Below, piece after piece: positions 1 through 5,847 of a stretch of 12,589 nt of DNA (position 1 is its first letter; every line of letters begins with the position of its first letter). Both the position numbers and the translations under genes were made by a program. Source of the stretch: Halicephalobus mephisto (taxonomy: Eukaryota; Nematoda; Chromadorea; Rhabditida; Panagrolaimidae). The stretch is from positions 1 to 12,589 of the forward strand of contig SWDT01000585.1 of the NCBI GenBank assembly GCA_009193035.1, read 5' to 3'. The notes beneath the pieces were generated by a model. That model was not told the DNA's origin. It ran no database searches and saw only the letters and a list, made by a program, of their open reading frames with translations.

Positions 1-583
1 CACCAGTCTTGCCAATTGTTCGCTCCTGGTTTGCTCCCCCGCCGCGGAGAGGTGCGACCGCCCTTGAAATGCCGTTGCGTTCGCGGGTAGGCCACAAGCC
101 AAATCCTGTCCCGAATTGTCTGGCACAAAGTAGGACGCAGGAATGGCAATCCCCATTCGCATCAACTGATCGAGGCCCAAGGCCTCCAGAACCTCGGTCA
201 ATCCCTCGACCAAGCAGAGCTGCGACGTTCTCCTCGAGAACGTTTTTTGGTCGAAGCTCGCTAATTGAGGCGGAAGTATTCTGACCATAAGTCGGACGGG
301 CGCCGTCCAAACTTTACCGCGTCCCGCAAGGGTGAATGTCCTGGCACGGAAACCGCCGCAGAGACGTCAACGGCAATTCCATCGGCAGCAAGCTTGTCTG
401 CTGTGAGTTCTCTAACGTCATGATAGGCAAAGGGAACTCTGGCCAGTTGGTTCGCGAGGACACGGCGCGGGAATTCTCAATTCTCGCAGAACGCCACGGT
501 TTCAAAGCCGCCTGTACGCTCAAGTCCGAGAGAGGAAACCCGCCAATGCCGCTGAATAGGTCGAGGAAGCGAAGCTTCTGCAT
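1..583 (-). CDS. DNA (cytosine-5) methyltransferase, Dcm-like, frameshifted, C-terminus beyond left edge
   Basis: This gene would transfer a methyl group from S-adenosylmethionine to C5 of cytosine in a specific DNA sequence. It opens with MQKLRFLDLFSGIGGF, motif I of the family (SAM-binding FxGxG). Reading across frames then gives an LGLERTGGFETVAFCE-like stretch (motif II), CGGFPCQD split by a missing base (motif IV with the PC nucleophile), PKNVLEENVAALL (motif VI, ENV) and RDRIWLVAYP (motif VIII). Motifs IX-X and the target-recognition domain lie past position 1. At least four single-base indels break the frame, yet every motif residue survives. The start (ATG at 583-581) overlaps the TGA of the preceding small ORF (TGATG), with GAGG just upstream. 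It is the last visible gene of the leftward operon. No restriction endonuclease is seen, so it may be an orphan phage methyltransferase protecting phage DNA; that role is inferred. Confidence 0.9.
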
Positions 584-668
584 CAGTACCTCGCCGCAAT
601 GAACAAGCCGATCAACAGACCACAGGAATGTTTAGGAGATTGAGAGATGCGGCGGCGATAGGCTCCAT
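583..668 (-). CDS. Small ORF coupled to the methyltransferase, frameshifted
   Basis: A very short reading frame, about 28 codons, sits immediately upstream of the methyltransferase. It has a reasonable ribosome binding site (AAGGG) eight bases before ATG 668. As read, the ATG frame stops early. One base shift gives a basic N-terminus followed by a hydrophobic tail (CGLLIGLFIAARY) whose TGA overlaps the methyltransferase ATG. The family is not recognised. The overlap suggests translational coupling, but a real product is uncertain. Confidence 0.35.
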
Positions 669-681
669 CGTTCACCCTTCT

Positions 682-961
682 CTATTTCTTGTCGGGAAGG
701 CGTTCTCGTCCTTTCTGCGCTGCGTCATTCTTAACCAGTACTGGCCGCATATTTCTGCCACGCTGCTTTGCAAAAGGCGTTCCAGCCATAAAGATCCGCC
801 GATGCCAAGACGTTTCGAACTTGCGGCATGGGCTAGATTTCCCTCTCTCAGCCGCATAGGACTTTTTTCTGATGCTTCAAGGCCGCTTTGTGGCGCGAGG
901 CGATGGCCGCATATGCGGAACAGGCATATTCTTTGATTGATCGATAGCGGAGGCGATGCAT
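682..961 (-). CDS. Small hypothetical phage protein, frameshifted
   Basis: An ORF of about 90 codons begins at ATG 961 (MHRLRYRSIKEYACSAYAAI), is rich in Ala, Lys and Arg, and looks helical. One indel in the AAAAAA run near 866 breaks it; the continuing frame reads YAAERGK and ends RLPDKK at TAG 684-682. It lies between the 49-residue gene and the small ORF coupled to the methyltransferase, on the same strand. The family is not recognised. The alternative frame containing DLYGWNAFCKAAWQKY also looks protein-like, so the exact C-terminus is uncertain. Confidence 0.4.
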
Positions 962-978
962 CCAAGAAGCAGGCGCGC

Positions 979-1128
979 CTACATGCGCTCAAGCCCGTGC
1001 ATGGCAGCGTCAACGGTATCCCCGGCCCCGGTAGGATAGCTTTGAAGGAGGAAATCACTCATCCCTCTGGCGCTGCTGACAACACTCGACACTGCATTTT
1101 TCAGATCCTTCAAAACCTTGTCGGACAT
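979..1128 (-). CDS. Small hypothetical protein, 49 residues, intact
   Basis: An unbroken reading frame starts MSDKVLKDLKNAVSSVVSSA and ends HGLERM before TAG. The start is supported by GGAGAG nine bases upstream of ATG 1128. The composition suggests an amphipathic helix near the N-terminus; there is no signal peptide or clear membrane segment. It is one of the few intact non-IS genes in the window, probably because it is short. The function is unknown. It is part of the leftward operon and is followed within about 20 bases by the next small gene. Confidence 0.55.
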   Translation of the reverse strand: MSDKVLKDLKNAVSSVVSSARGMSDFLLQSYPTGAGDTVDAAMHGLERM

Positions 1129-1650
1129 TGCAAAAGCTCTCCAGCTAGTTTCAGGACAACAGCGCCGCCTGAACGAAACGAGAGCAGGAGTTGAGATTGG
1201 AGCACATCGGGCATGCCGCATGGGCGCGTTCTGCAAAACGCACGGAAAAGCAGCGATTGCCGAAACGAAAAAGGCCGCGGGTACCGAAATGCGCAACGAA
1301 GAGGTTGTTCCAGGTATTTCTGCCTTGAACGCTGCGCTCGCCGGAGGCAACCCGCTACCGTCGAATATTCGCGGCGACGGAAAGATCGCGACCAAAGGAC
1401 GCTCCGACGGGTTTCTTGATTTGAGACTTGAGCGAGGCTTGTTCCCATCGCCGCCCCTCGCTCGAATAAGGGAGCCGCGCCAACGCTTATTGAAGGTGGC
1501 GCGCTTTCTTCGTCAGTGTGGGAGGAGTTCACCAACCGAATGGAAATTCTGCCATGCATGTTCAGCGGTGTGACCGCTCGCGTTCCTGCCGGTCTTGTTC
1601 CGGCAAGAGCGATAAAATTACCGTCATGGTTGGAAAACGGTCGCGGGCAT
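1129..1650 (-). other. Unresolved coding stretch in the leftward operon
   Basis: About 520 bases lie between the GapR-like gene and the 49-residue gene. An ATG at 1650-1648 immediately follows the GapR-like stop (TAAATG), so a gene probably begins there. Its frame stops within eight codons, and the continuation jumps between frames: one reads TAEHAWQNFHSVGELL, another ASLKSQIKKPVGASFGRD. Long open frames exist on both strands, but none has a recognisable domain or a good ribosome binding site. I think one or two frameshifted leftward genes are here but cannot assign ends or function. Confidence 0.35.
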
Positions 1651-1935
1651 TTAACTCGCCTCGCTCTCATGCGTGTTGCGTAGCAAGCCGTGCCATTTTC
1701 CGTATTCGTTCAGATAAACTCGAAATATCGCATTGGCATTACTTGACCTCATCGCGTCCTTTCTCTTCGACTTGCCGAAGATGGGAGACCAACTGACCGG
1801 CGACGGTCTAATCAAAGCCCCTCGCCTTTCATTTCCTGCGTAGGACTGTCACGAATGTCAGCCTTGATTGTGTCCTCTTTCTTCCTGAGGCGCAGAACAC
1901 GGTCGATGAAGGATTTCAGGCGCGAGTTGCTGCAT
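1651..1935 (-). CDS. GapR-like (DUF2312) DNA-binding protein, frameshifted
   Basis: Reading across frames gives LKSFIDRVLRLRKKEDTIKA, then DIRD, KGEGFD, QLVSHLRQVEEKGRDEV and a C-terminal VYLNEYGKWHG before TAA at 1653-1651. This follows the GapR/DUF2312 pattern: an N-terminal coiled coil, the central DI.(D/E)(V/I)YAEAKG.GFD block and a charged C-terminal helix. The length of about 94 residues fits the family (about 80-100). Cellular GapR binds overtwisted AT-rich DNA ahead of replication and transcription in Alphaproteobacteria. Phage and plasmid copies are known, but their role is unclear. The chosen start, ATG 1935, follows GAGG. At least three indels break the frame. The stop overlaps the next start (TAAATG), so the gene sits inside the leftward operon. 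Confidence 0.65.
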
Positions 1936-1936
1936 A

Positions 1937-2171
1937 CCGACGGCCCTCACAGAACGGGGGCGCGTGAACAGAACAACATCCTTGGGCACGTTCGGACAGC
2001 GAATGTATGCCCTAACTTCCATTCTCAGGTTTCGCCGCCAAACTCTACCGCCAGAACGAAGCCTTTCGACAAGGCGCGCCGTTTCTTGATCCTTCAATCC
2101 CAAATCGGAAAGGCCGGTTCTGTTTCAGCCAGGAAGGATTTTCTATTTCTTCGAGAAAGTTTCGTGCTCAA
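1937..2171 (-). CDS. First gene of the leftward operon, hypothetical, frameshifted
   Basis: The frame opens at TTG 2171 with STKLSRRNRKSFLAETEPAF, then after one base shift continues LKDQETARLVERLRSGGRV and AYIRCPNVPKDVVLF. It is a small basic protein with no domain that I recognise. It begins only a few bases downstream of the predicted leftward -10 (2180-2185), so the message may be leaderless or nearly so. The 3' end is uncertain within about 20 bases because another indel falls near it. The GapR-like gene follows directly. Confidence 0.45.
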
Positions 2172-2179
2172 TAACTGAC

Positions 2180-2202
2180 ATTATACACGCTAATCGCGTG
2201 GC
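2180..2202 (-). promoter_or_regulatory. Leftward promoter with an operator abutting the -10
   Basis: On the minus strand a perfect TATAAT (plus positions 2180-2185) is directly preceded by GCGTG, the right arm of the inverted repeat CACGC-N5-GCGTG (plus 2186-2200). The -35 is weak (ATGATA-like, 18 bases upstream). The GCGTG-TATAAT arrangement is the same as in the rightward promoter at 5433-5460. Confidence 0.6.
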
Positions 2203-2230
2203 ATATCATACACGCCACAACGTTGCACGC
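2186..2230. promoter_or_regulatory. Operator cluster of CACGC half-sites between divergent genes
   Basis: CACGC occurs at 2186-2190, 2211-2215 and 2226-2230, with a matching GCGTG at 2196-2200 that forms an inverted repeat with the first. The sites cover the leftward promoter and the -35 region of the repressor promoter. This is the expected place for repressor binding in a divergent phage immunity region. The binding protein is inferred to be the repressor at 2261. Confidence 0.6.
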
Positions 2231-2251
2231 TTTTCCTAGTGTAGTGATAAA
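2223..2251 (+). promoter_or_regulatory. Probable promoter of the repressor gene
   Basis: TTGCAC (2223-2228) is followed 17 bases later by GATAAA (2246-2251), a moderate sigma-70 match. The -35 overlaps the third CACGC half-site, which would allow autoregulation. The ATG at 2261 lies only about ten bases past the -10, so the transcript would have little or no leader, as with lambda cI. Confidence 0.4.
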
Positions 2252-2260
2252 ATATGTGTT

Positions 2261-2580
2261 ATGGAAGAGAATTGGAAAAGCCGCCTTTTGGGAAAGGCTG
2301 TAGACGAAGATCCAACGATCAGATCGCGCCATTAGCTTGCGGACGGGTCTTGGCCGTCAACACGGTCAACGAACTTGCGAAAATACTGATAAGTCGCCCA
2401 GCATCGAAAAAGTTATGAAGCTGAGCCAAGAGCTAGGCGTAGCCTGGGCTTATTCTCTTCTGGGCGCAGAAGATGACAAAGCCCCTATCAGTGGTGAACA
2501 CGGAAATCAGAGCTTGTTAGGTCGTGGTGCAAGGGCTGAAGCCAGACGACGTAGGACTACTTCTGGTGTATGATCCTTAA
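2261..2580 (+). CDS. Phage repressor-like HTH transcriptional regulator, frameshifted
   Basis: A small DNA-binding protein, probably the prophage repressor. The sequence reads MEENWKSRLLGKAVDEDPTI, then in shifted frames RAISLRTGLGR followed by a NTVNEL-like recognition helix, then TDKSPSIEKVMKLSQELGVA, and ends QGLKPDDVGLLLVYDP at TAA 2578-2580. The helix-turn-helix and the following S.P....K...LA..LGV block are typical of XRE/Cro-CI regulators. At about 105 residues it is short and lacks the C-terminal LexA/S24 peptidase domain of self-cleaving repressors. Two net frameshifts occur, one around CGTCAACACGG and one around AAAATACTG. It is divergent from the leftward operon across the operator cluster and converges on the 2586-2793 gene. 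Repressor identity is inferred from domain and position. Confidence 0.8.
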
Positions 2581-2585
2581 CACCA

Positions 2586-2793
2586 TCAAGGCGAATGCTT
2601 ACGAACGAGAACATAGCCGTTACTGATGTCAATCTGAGACTGCCAATCCCCACCGTGAACCAACTCCATAAGGTCGGAAAGCGCTGGCTGATCTTTCAAT
2701 TCCCTCGCCGCATTTAACTCTTCGCAAGAAAGAGCATGTTCGAGCATTTCATCGACCGGCTGATTTCTTTTAAAACTTTACCGCCCGAGACAT
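2586..2793 (-). CDS. Small hypothetical phage protein
   Basis: A reading frame from ATG 2747 is fully open for 53 residues (MLEHALSCEELNAARELKDQ, then LMELVHGGDW, ending VLVRKHSP at TGA 2588-2586). An upstream ATG at 2793, shortly after the previous gene stop, would add about 15 residues if one base were corrected in the TTTTAAAA run. The alternating Leu/Glu pattern suggests helices. No family is recognised. It is the second gene of the unit headed by the SOS box, and its end faces the repressor stop six bases away. Confidence 0.55.
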
Positions 2794-2817
2794 AACGGAT
2801 CAATTCGGCCTCCGGCG

Positions 2818-3074
2818 TTAGATTTTTTCCATTTCTTCGATTTCTGGCGGCAGCGGATCGCCATGAGCATAGATAAGTTCGGTCTTCGAAATCACCGGTG
2901 GTCCGCATCGCCCGTATTGGCGAAGGCAATAACCATCGGGCTGCTGCTGCCATTCGTTCCGCAGTGCGCTTTGCGTGAGCTACGTCTTTAGCGATGAACG
3001 GCGTGTCGGCAATCAATTTGCCCCTCGGCCCCTTACTGTAGCTCTGCACAATGAAATTTGGTTTGCATGCTCAT
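2818..3074 (-). CDS. Small conserved-looking phage protein under an SOS box, frameshifted
   Basis: Across frames it reads YSKGPRGKLIADTPFIAKDV, AHAKRTAERMAA, VIAFANTGDAD, TGDFEDRTYL and AHGDPLPPEIEEMEKI, ending at TAA 2820-2818. It is an acidic protein of about 85 residues. The LIADTPFIAKD...KRTAE..A layout resembles small unnamed proteins of alphaproteobacterial prophages, but I cannot name a function. I prefer the ATG at 3074 because GGGAG lies about eight bases upstream; a GTG at 3049 is the alternative. Three or so indels break it. An exact GAAC-N7-GAAC box lies about 55 bases upstream, suggesting induction by DNA damage. Confidence 0.5.
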
Positions 3075-3127
3075 ACCCGTTACTCCCTGTACGCTTGTTA
3101 TGTGCGACAGGATGACATCACATTCTG

Positions 3128-3142
3128 GAACAAAACAAGAAC
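3128..3142 (-). promoter_or_regulatory. LexA (SOS) box, alphaproteobacterial type
   Basis: GAACAAAACAAGAAC is an exact GAAC-N7-GAAC, which on the minus strand is the GTTC-N7-GTTC direct repeat bound by LexA in Alphaproteobacteria. It lies about 55 bases upstream of the leftward gene starting at 3074, at promoter distance. Confidence 0.65.
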
Positions 3143-3273
3143 ATTATTGACGAAAAGTAAACGGCATTTTGCCGCCGCTAGATGTGTTGTGGCAAGCTGT
3201 CCCGATCACCAAAAGTTGGCCAGCCATAGAACAAATATTGGGAACAAAAGGGGAGCAGACGAACAACGCCGTC

Positions 3274-3302
3274 TCTTGACTCAAAAATGGAGTCCTTACA
3301 AA
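3274..3302 (+). promoter_or_regulatory. Probable rightward promoter
   Basis: TTGACT (5 of 6 match to the consensus -35) is followed after 17 bases by CAAAAT (4 of 6). It precedes the rightward reading frame starting near 3325, whose unit ends at the strong rightward terminator at 3732. Ends are approximate by a few bases. Confidence 0.4.
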
Positions 3303-3324
3303 ATTGTAATTGGTTAAGGCAGAA

Positions 3325-3710
3325 GTGATTCGTTTTAACTGGTATTGGAAGCCGCGGAACTTGGACCTCCCGGCCACCAATTCGATTTATGATCAACATA
3401 GACTGCTTGACTAAACGTATAACATTTCGGAAAATACCCCGAAAGCGAACATGTCAAGCGTCCTTTTATAGGCAAACGCATGAATAGTACCGATACCCAT
3501 CCCATTACTGGCGTAAAGCTCAACCCCATTCCTATCGAAAGAAAGTCCCTTTCCTTCGACGATGCGGTAACTGCTTTCGTTATGAAGAAGCAGAGAAATC
3601 AAATATGCTGTGATAGCGCCACCGTCTGGGAACAAACACTTTTCGATTAGGTGAGGTTTTCACTGTAAAGAGCATTTGGAGGCAGAAGAAGAAGCCGACC
3701 GGCTTCTTAA
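3325..3710 (+). CDS. Hypothetical protein, frameshifted, own promoter and terminator
   Basis: From GTG 3325 (AAGG five bases upstream) the frame reads VIRFNWYWKPRNLDLPATNS to a TAA at 3412. A second frame continues HFGKYPESEHVKRPFIGKRM, then HPITGVKLNPIPIERKSLSF and DDAVTAFVMKK. Further shifts give YAVIAPPSGNKHF and LGEVFTVKSIWRQKKKPTGF. Taken together this looks like one protein of about 125 residues with a Trp-rich start. I recognise no family. The opposite strand is also open over 3411-3635, but the rightward promoter at about 3274 and the rightward terminator at 3732 favour this strand. It lies inside the immunity region, where phages often carry lysogenic-conversion or superinfection-exclusion genes; that link is positional only. 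Confidence 0.4.
3689..3708. repeat. Perfect 9-bp inverted repeat
   Basis: AAGAAGCCG and CGGCTTCTT are separated by two bases, at the inferred 3' end of the rightward gene. There is no T-run after it, so on its own it is not a standard terminator; it may act with the hairpin 24 bases downstream. Confidence 0.5.
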
Positions 3711-3731
3711 TGGATCTCCCACTGATGAGAC

Positions 3732-3752
3732 ACCCGCTTCGGCGGGTTTTTT
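3732..3752 (+). terminator. Rho-independent terminator
   Basis: ACCCGC-TTCG-GCGGGT forms a six-base-pair stem with a very stable TTCG tetraloop, followed directly by a run of six T and then CTTTT. It is oriented to stop rightward transcription. On the minus strand the downstream sequence has no T-run. Confidence 0.85.
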
Positions 3753-3755
3753 CTT

Positions 3756-3948
3756 TTACGTGAGCGAATAGAACCAGATAACTGGCGCCACGATCAGGAT
3801 CGCCACCACACTCCAGGCAAACACGCCCATCCAACGCTCTTCGTTCCCAGAAATGCCATCATGACTATAGCTGCCGCGACCATTACGGTGATCGGCCAAT
3901 AGATCGACATGACGAAGAGAACGGCGACCCACCACGGAAAGATATCAT
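3756..3948 (-). CDS. Small two-helix membrane protein, frameshifted
   Basis: The minus strand reads YDIFPWWVAVLFVMSIYWPI, TVMVAAAIVMMAFLG, then after one shift RWMGVFAWSVVAILIVAPVI and WFYSLT before TAA 3758-3756. This gives two or three hydrophobic segments typical of membrane helices in about 65-80 residues. The ATG at 3948 needs one indel to enter the frame, and no good ribosome binding site is seen, so the N-terminus is uncertain. No family is recognised. It is divergent from the membrane-protein gene at 4077 and its stop abuts the T-run of the opposite-strand terminator. Confidence 0.55.
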
Positions 3949-4013
3949 ATCGAGCTTGTAGCTGGCGGCTTTATATCGACAAGTCAGCGGCAACCTCTGT
4001 TCACAGCTTCTTT

Positions 4014-4032
4014 GCGCTAGGGCAAATAGCGC
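4014..4032. promoter_or_regulatory. Inverted repeat GCGCTA-N7-TAGCGC in a divergent intergenic region
   Basis: The six-base arms at 4014-4019 and 4027-4032 are exact complements. The repeat lies between two divergent small membrane-protein genes, with a TATGAT -10-like hexamer at 4050-4055 reading rightward. It could be an operator; the regulator is unknown. Confidence 0.3.
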
Positions 4033-4075
4033 GCGAGACATGGTAACGCTATGATTTCCTCGACGGAGGACCATC

Positions 4076-4257
4076 ATGGCGGATGATAAAAGACCCCGAA
4101 TAACGCCGTAATTATTGACGGCGAGCCGGTCAAGCGGCGGGATTCCCAAGGAAGCACGCTTACCCCGATGCTGATCGGAGGGCTTGTCCTTGGTCGTCCT
4201 TGTGGCATTATCGTGATGATTGTTCGTTCTGATTGGGCAACGAGAACAGACCATGAC
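4076..4257 (+). CDS. Small single-pass membrane protein, frameshifted
   Basis: A strong ribosome binding site (GGAGG) precedes ATG 4076. The protein starts MADDKRPR, then after one base shift continues NAVIIDGEPVKRRDSQGSTL, TPMLIGGLVLVVLVA (a membrane helix) and IVRSDWGNENRP-like residues. The TGA overlaps the ATG of the next gene (ATGA). The expected layout is a charged cytoplasmic N-terminus of about 30 residues, one transmembrane helix and a short tail, about 60 residues in all. At least three indels are present, one of them in the helix-coding part. The function is unknown. It is coupled to the HTH-like gene downstream. Confidence 0.6.
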
Positions 4258-4476
4258 GCCAGAAAGCTTACAGCATTGCCTCGATGATATAGGCTGGACG
4301 CCGGACATGCTGGCGCGCAAGCTTTGAATGTCACGTATCACTTGTTGAAGCTTGGTTGTCGGCGAGCTGGAAATGCCCCTTAAAGCATCTGCTTGGCTTA
4401 CGACACTGGCGGCGTGCCATCGCGCCGCCGAAGAAGGAAGGCCAACTTCCTGAAGGGCAAGAAAGCCCCATTCTGA
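4253..4476 (+). CDS. HTH-like phage protein, frameshifted
   Basis: The frame from ATG 4253 reads MTPESLQHCLDDIGWTPDML followed by ARKL, a typical first half of an XRE-type helix-turn-helix (LGW...LA..L). After a shift it continues SLVEAWLS (recognition-helix region), then EMPLKASAWLTTLAACHRAA and ends FLKGKKAPF at TGA 4474-4476. The length is about 74 residues. Such single-domain HTH proteins with a W/G-rich start and a (P)...AWL..L helix are common in alphaproteobacterial prophages and plasmids. DNA binding is inferred from the motif. The start overlaps the stop of the membrane-protein gene, so the two are probably co-translated. Confidence 0.6.
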
Positions 4477-4516
4477 AGCGCGCTACTCGCTGCGGTTCAC
4501 ATAATGGCTTCGCAAA

Positions 4517-5293
4517 TTAGTCGCGCTCAATAATGTCCTTGACCTCTAATATCCGATACAGCATCGGCTTGCCCCAATGGAGCGCACCATCAACATCGAC
4601 TAGGAACACGCATTGTAACGGGTTTTCCTTAATCTCCAATATTTTCCGCTTCACTTCTTCGGATACAACTGGAGCTTCACGGCCTCGTGCTGATCGTTTT
4701 CAATGATCCCTCTGTCGCCAGGCTTTGAAGATGGGTTATTTTTGACTTGCCTCAAGAACCAATAGCTGGTCAGCCATGCCCATCTGTGCCGGGAGCTTCG
4801 GCGCAATATAGTTTGCAACCTTATTCTGAATTGCGTTCGCCTCTGTCGAGTTGATGGTGACATTGTTGATGTTTACCACTCCACCCTGGAAACGATGACG
4901 TCATCTGTGACCCGTGATCCTTTGCGATAGGGTCAATAATGTGTGATATTTGCTCGCCTGCTTGGCCGTTGGCGGCTTCCTGCAGTTCATTAGGCTTGCC
5001 AAGGAAAAAATTGGCAATATCGTTGAGGTTTGCCGCGAAAGCCCCGAAAACCTCAGCGTGTTTTAGCAGCCATTCTGTTGGTCGTTTAGTGCGATCAGAT
5101 CCGCAATGATGCTGCCGGACCTAATTTCTTTCACGTAAAGACGCATATTATCCGGCAACGGATCACCGGTTTTCTCATTCGCAAAGTCTTTGAATGCTTC
5201 TGCGAAGGCGGCCAAGCTGTTTGTGAGATCAATCAGGTCAACAGGTCTACTGTTCTTCACCTCGACAGTTAGCATCGCATCATCTTGTTCCAT
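4517..5293 (-). CDS. Hypothetical protein with an LYVKEIRSGSIIADL motif, frameshifted
   Basis: From ATG 5293, preceded by GGGGGG, the protein reads MEQDDAMLTVEVKNSRPVDL, IDLTNSLAAFAEAFKDF, LYVKEIRSGSIIADLIALND. After shifts it continues EVFGAFAANLNDIANFFLGK, INNVTINSTEANAIQNKVAN, VSEEVKRKILEIKENPLQCV and FLVDVDGALHWGKPMLYRIL, ending IIERD at TAA 4519-4517. That is about 255 residues. The N-terminal block resembles a widespread bacterial family of unknown function with a conserved LYV..I..GSI.A.L signature; I cannot give it a name. No signal peptide or membrane helix is visible. It is transcribed away from the second operator cluster, so it may be under repressor control and expressed in the lysogen or early after induction. 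Confidence 0.55.
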
Positions 5294-5362
5294 GATTCCC
5301 CCCAATTGCCCACGTCAATGAAGCAAATCGAGAGAAGTTTGAGAAGCCTGACGCCTCTCATT

Positions 5363-5456
5363 CTTTGCACGCTGATTCTGCACGTCGCAGGCTGGCGTCA
5401 AAAACTAATTGCACGTAATTGCGTGCATGCTATTGCAATGCACGCAGAAGCGTGTA
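5363..5456. promoter_or_regulatory. Second operator cluster (CACG/CGTG repeats)
   Basis: The near-palindrome TGCACG-N6-CGTGCA lies at 5410-5427 and CACGC-N4-GCGTG at 5441-5454. Extra CACG half-sites are at 5368-5371 and 5381-5384. The half-site sequence and the arrangement against the -10 match the cluster at 2186-2230, suggesting one regulator for both. A leftward TTGACG (plus 5394-5399) could be the -35 for the 5293 gene. Confidence 0.6.
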
Positions 5457-5460
5457 TATT
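5433..5460 (+). promoter_or_regulatory. Early rightward promoter
   Basis: TTGCAA (5433-5438), a 16-base spacer, then TATATT (5455-5460). The spacer is almost entirely the inverted repeat CACGC-AGAA-GCGTG, so a bound regulator would block polymerase. It lies 30 bases upstream of the first gene of the early operon. Confidence 0.65.
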
Positions 5461-5490
5461 CGACCTCAACAAGCGAGATCGGAGCGCAAC

Positions 5491-5844
5491 ATGCATCCCT
5501 CAGTACAGACAACCTACAACGACCTTGCACAGGCTCTTACGGGCCTGAAAGCAAGCGCACCAAAGCCTGTTCGCGTAGTCACCCGTCAAAAGCGCGTCAT
5601 GCAGCTTGCATGGTCGATGTACCGCGAAAAACAGGCAGCGGAACTCAAGACATTGAACTGTACCTGCCGAGGCTACACCGGAGCAGTTCGAGCGTTGGTT
5701 CAAGCGGAATACGTCATTCAACGCCAAGCAATTCAGCTTTGCACTTCAAGACGCCATCACGCTATTTCCATCGAGAAGCGCGGCCCGGTTTTCATCACGA
5801 CCAAGCAGAGCTTGCTTATGCGCTCTGACAGCCAGTGGGGGTAA
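5491..5844 (+). CDS. First gene of the rightward early operon, hypothetical, frameshifted
   Basis: ATG 5491 follows GGAG by six bases. The frame reads MHPSVQTTYNDLAQALTGLK, PVRVVTRQKRVMQLAWSMYR and EKQAAELKTLN. The original frame stays open to TAA 5844, but its later part (CTCRGYTGAV) looks unlike a protein, while the next frame gives PAEATPEQFERWFKRNTSFN, AKQFSFALQDAITLFPSR. I infer one indel near 5660. The deduced protein is small, basic and probably helical. I recognise no family. It is the promoter-proximal gene of the gp157-recT operon. Confidence 0.5.
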   Translation: MHPSVQTTYNDLAQALTGLKASAPKPVRVVTRQKRVMQLAWSMYREKQAAELKTLNCTCRGYTGAVRALVQAEYVIQRQAIQLCTSRRHHAISIEKRGPVFITTKQSLLMRSDSQWG

Positions 5845-5847
5845 GCC

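Noticed and set aside
9..284. Plus-strand open frame of 91 codons
   Set aside because: It is antisense to the methyltransferase segment carrying motifs VI and VIII, has no ribosome binding site and a composition rich in Pro and Arg typical of shadow frames.
1118..1573. Plus-strand open frame of 151 codons
   Set aside because: No Shine-Dalgarno, no recognisable domain, and it runs against the leftward operon; the minus-strand frames around it have better linkage to neighbouring genes. Not fully excluded.
3229..3245. Second SOS-like site GAAC-N9-GAAC
   Set aside because: The alphaproteobacterial LexA box needs seven bases between the repeats; nine does not fit unless two bases are errors.
3411..3635. 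Minus-strand open frame of 74 codons (LFPDGGAITAYLISLLLHN start)
   Set aside because: It looks protein-like, but the codon-aligned plus-strand frame is equally good and has a promoter upstream and a correctly oriented terminator downstream.
4050..4055. TATGAT as a firm promoter for the 4076 gene
   Set aside because: The -10 is acceptable but no -35 resembling TTGACA lies at 16-18 bases, so it is mentioned only with the inverted repeat.
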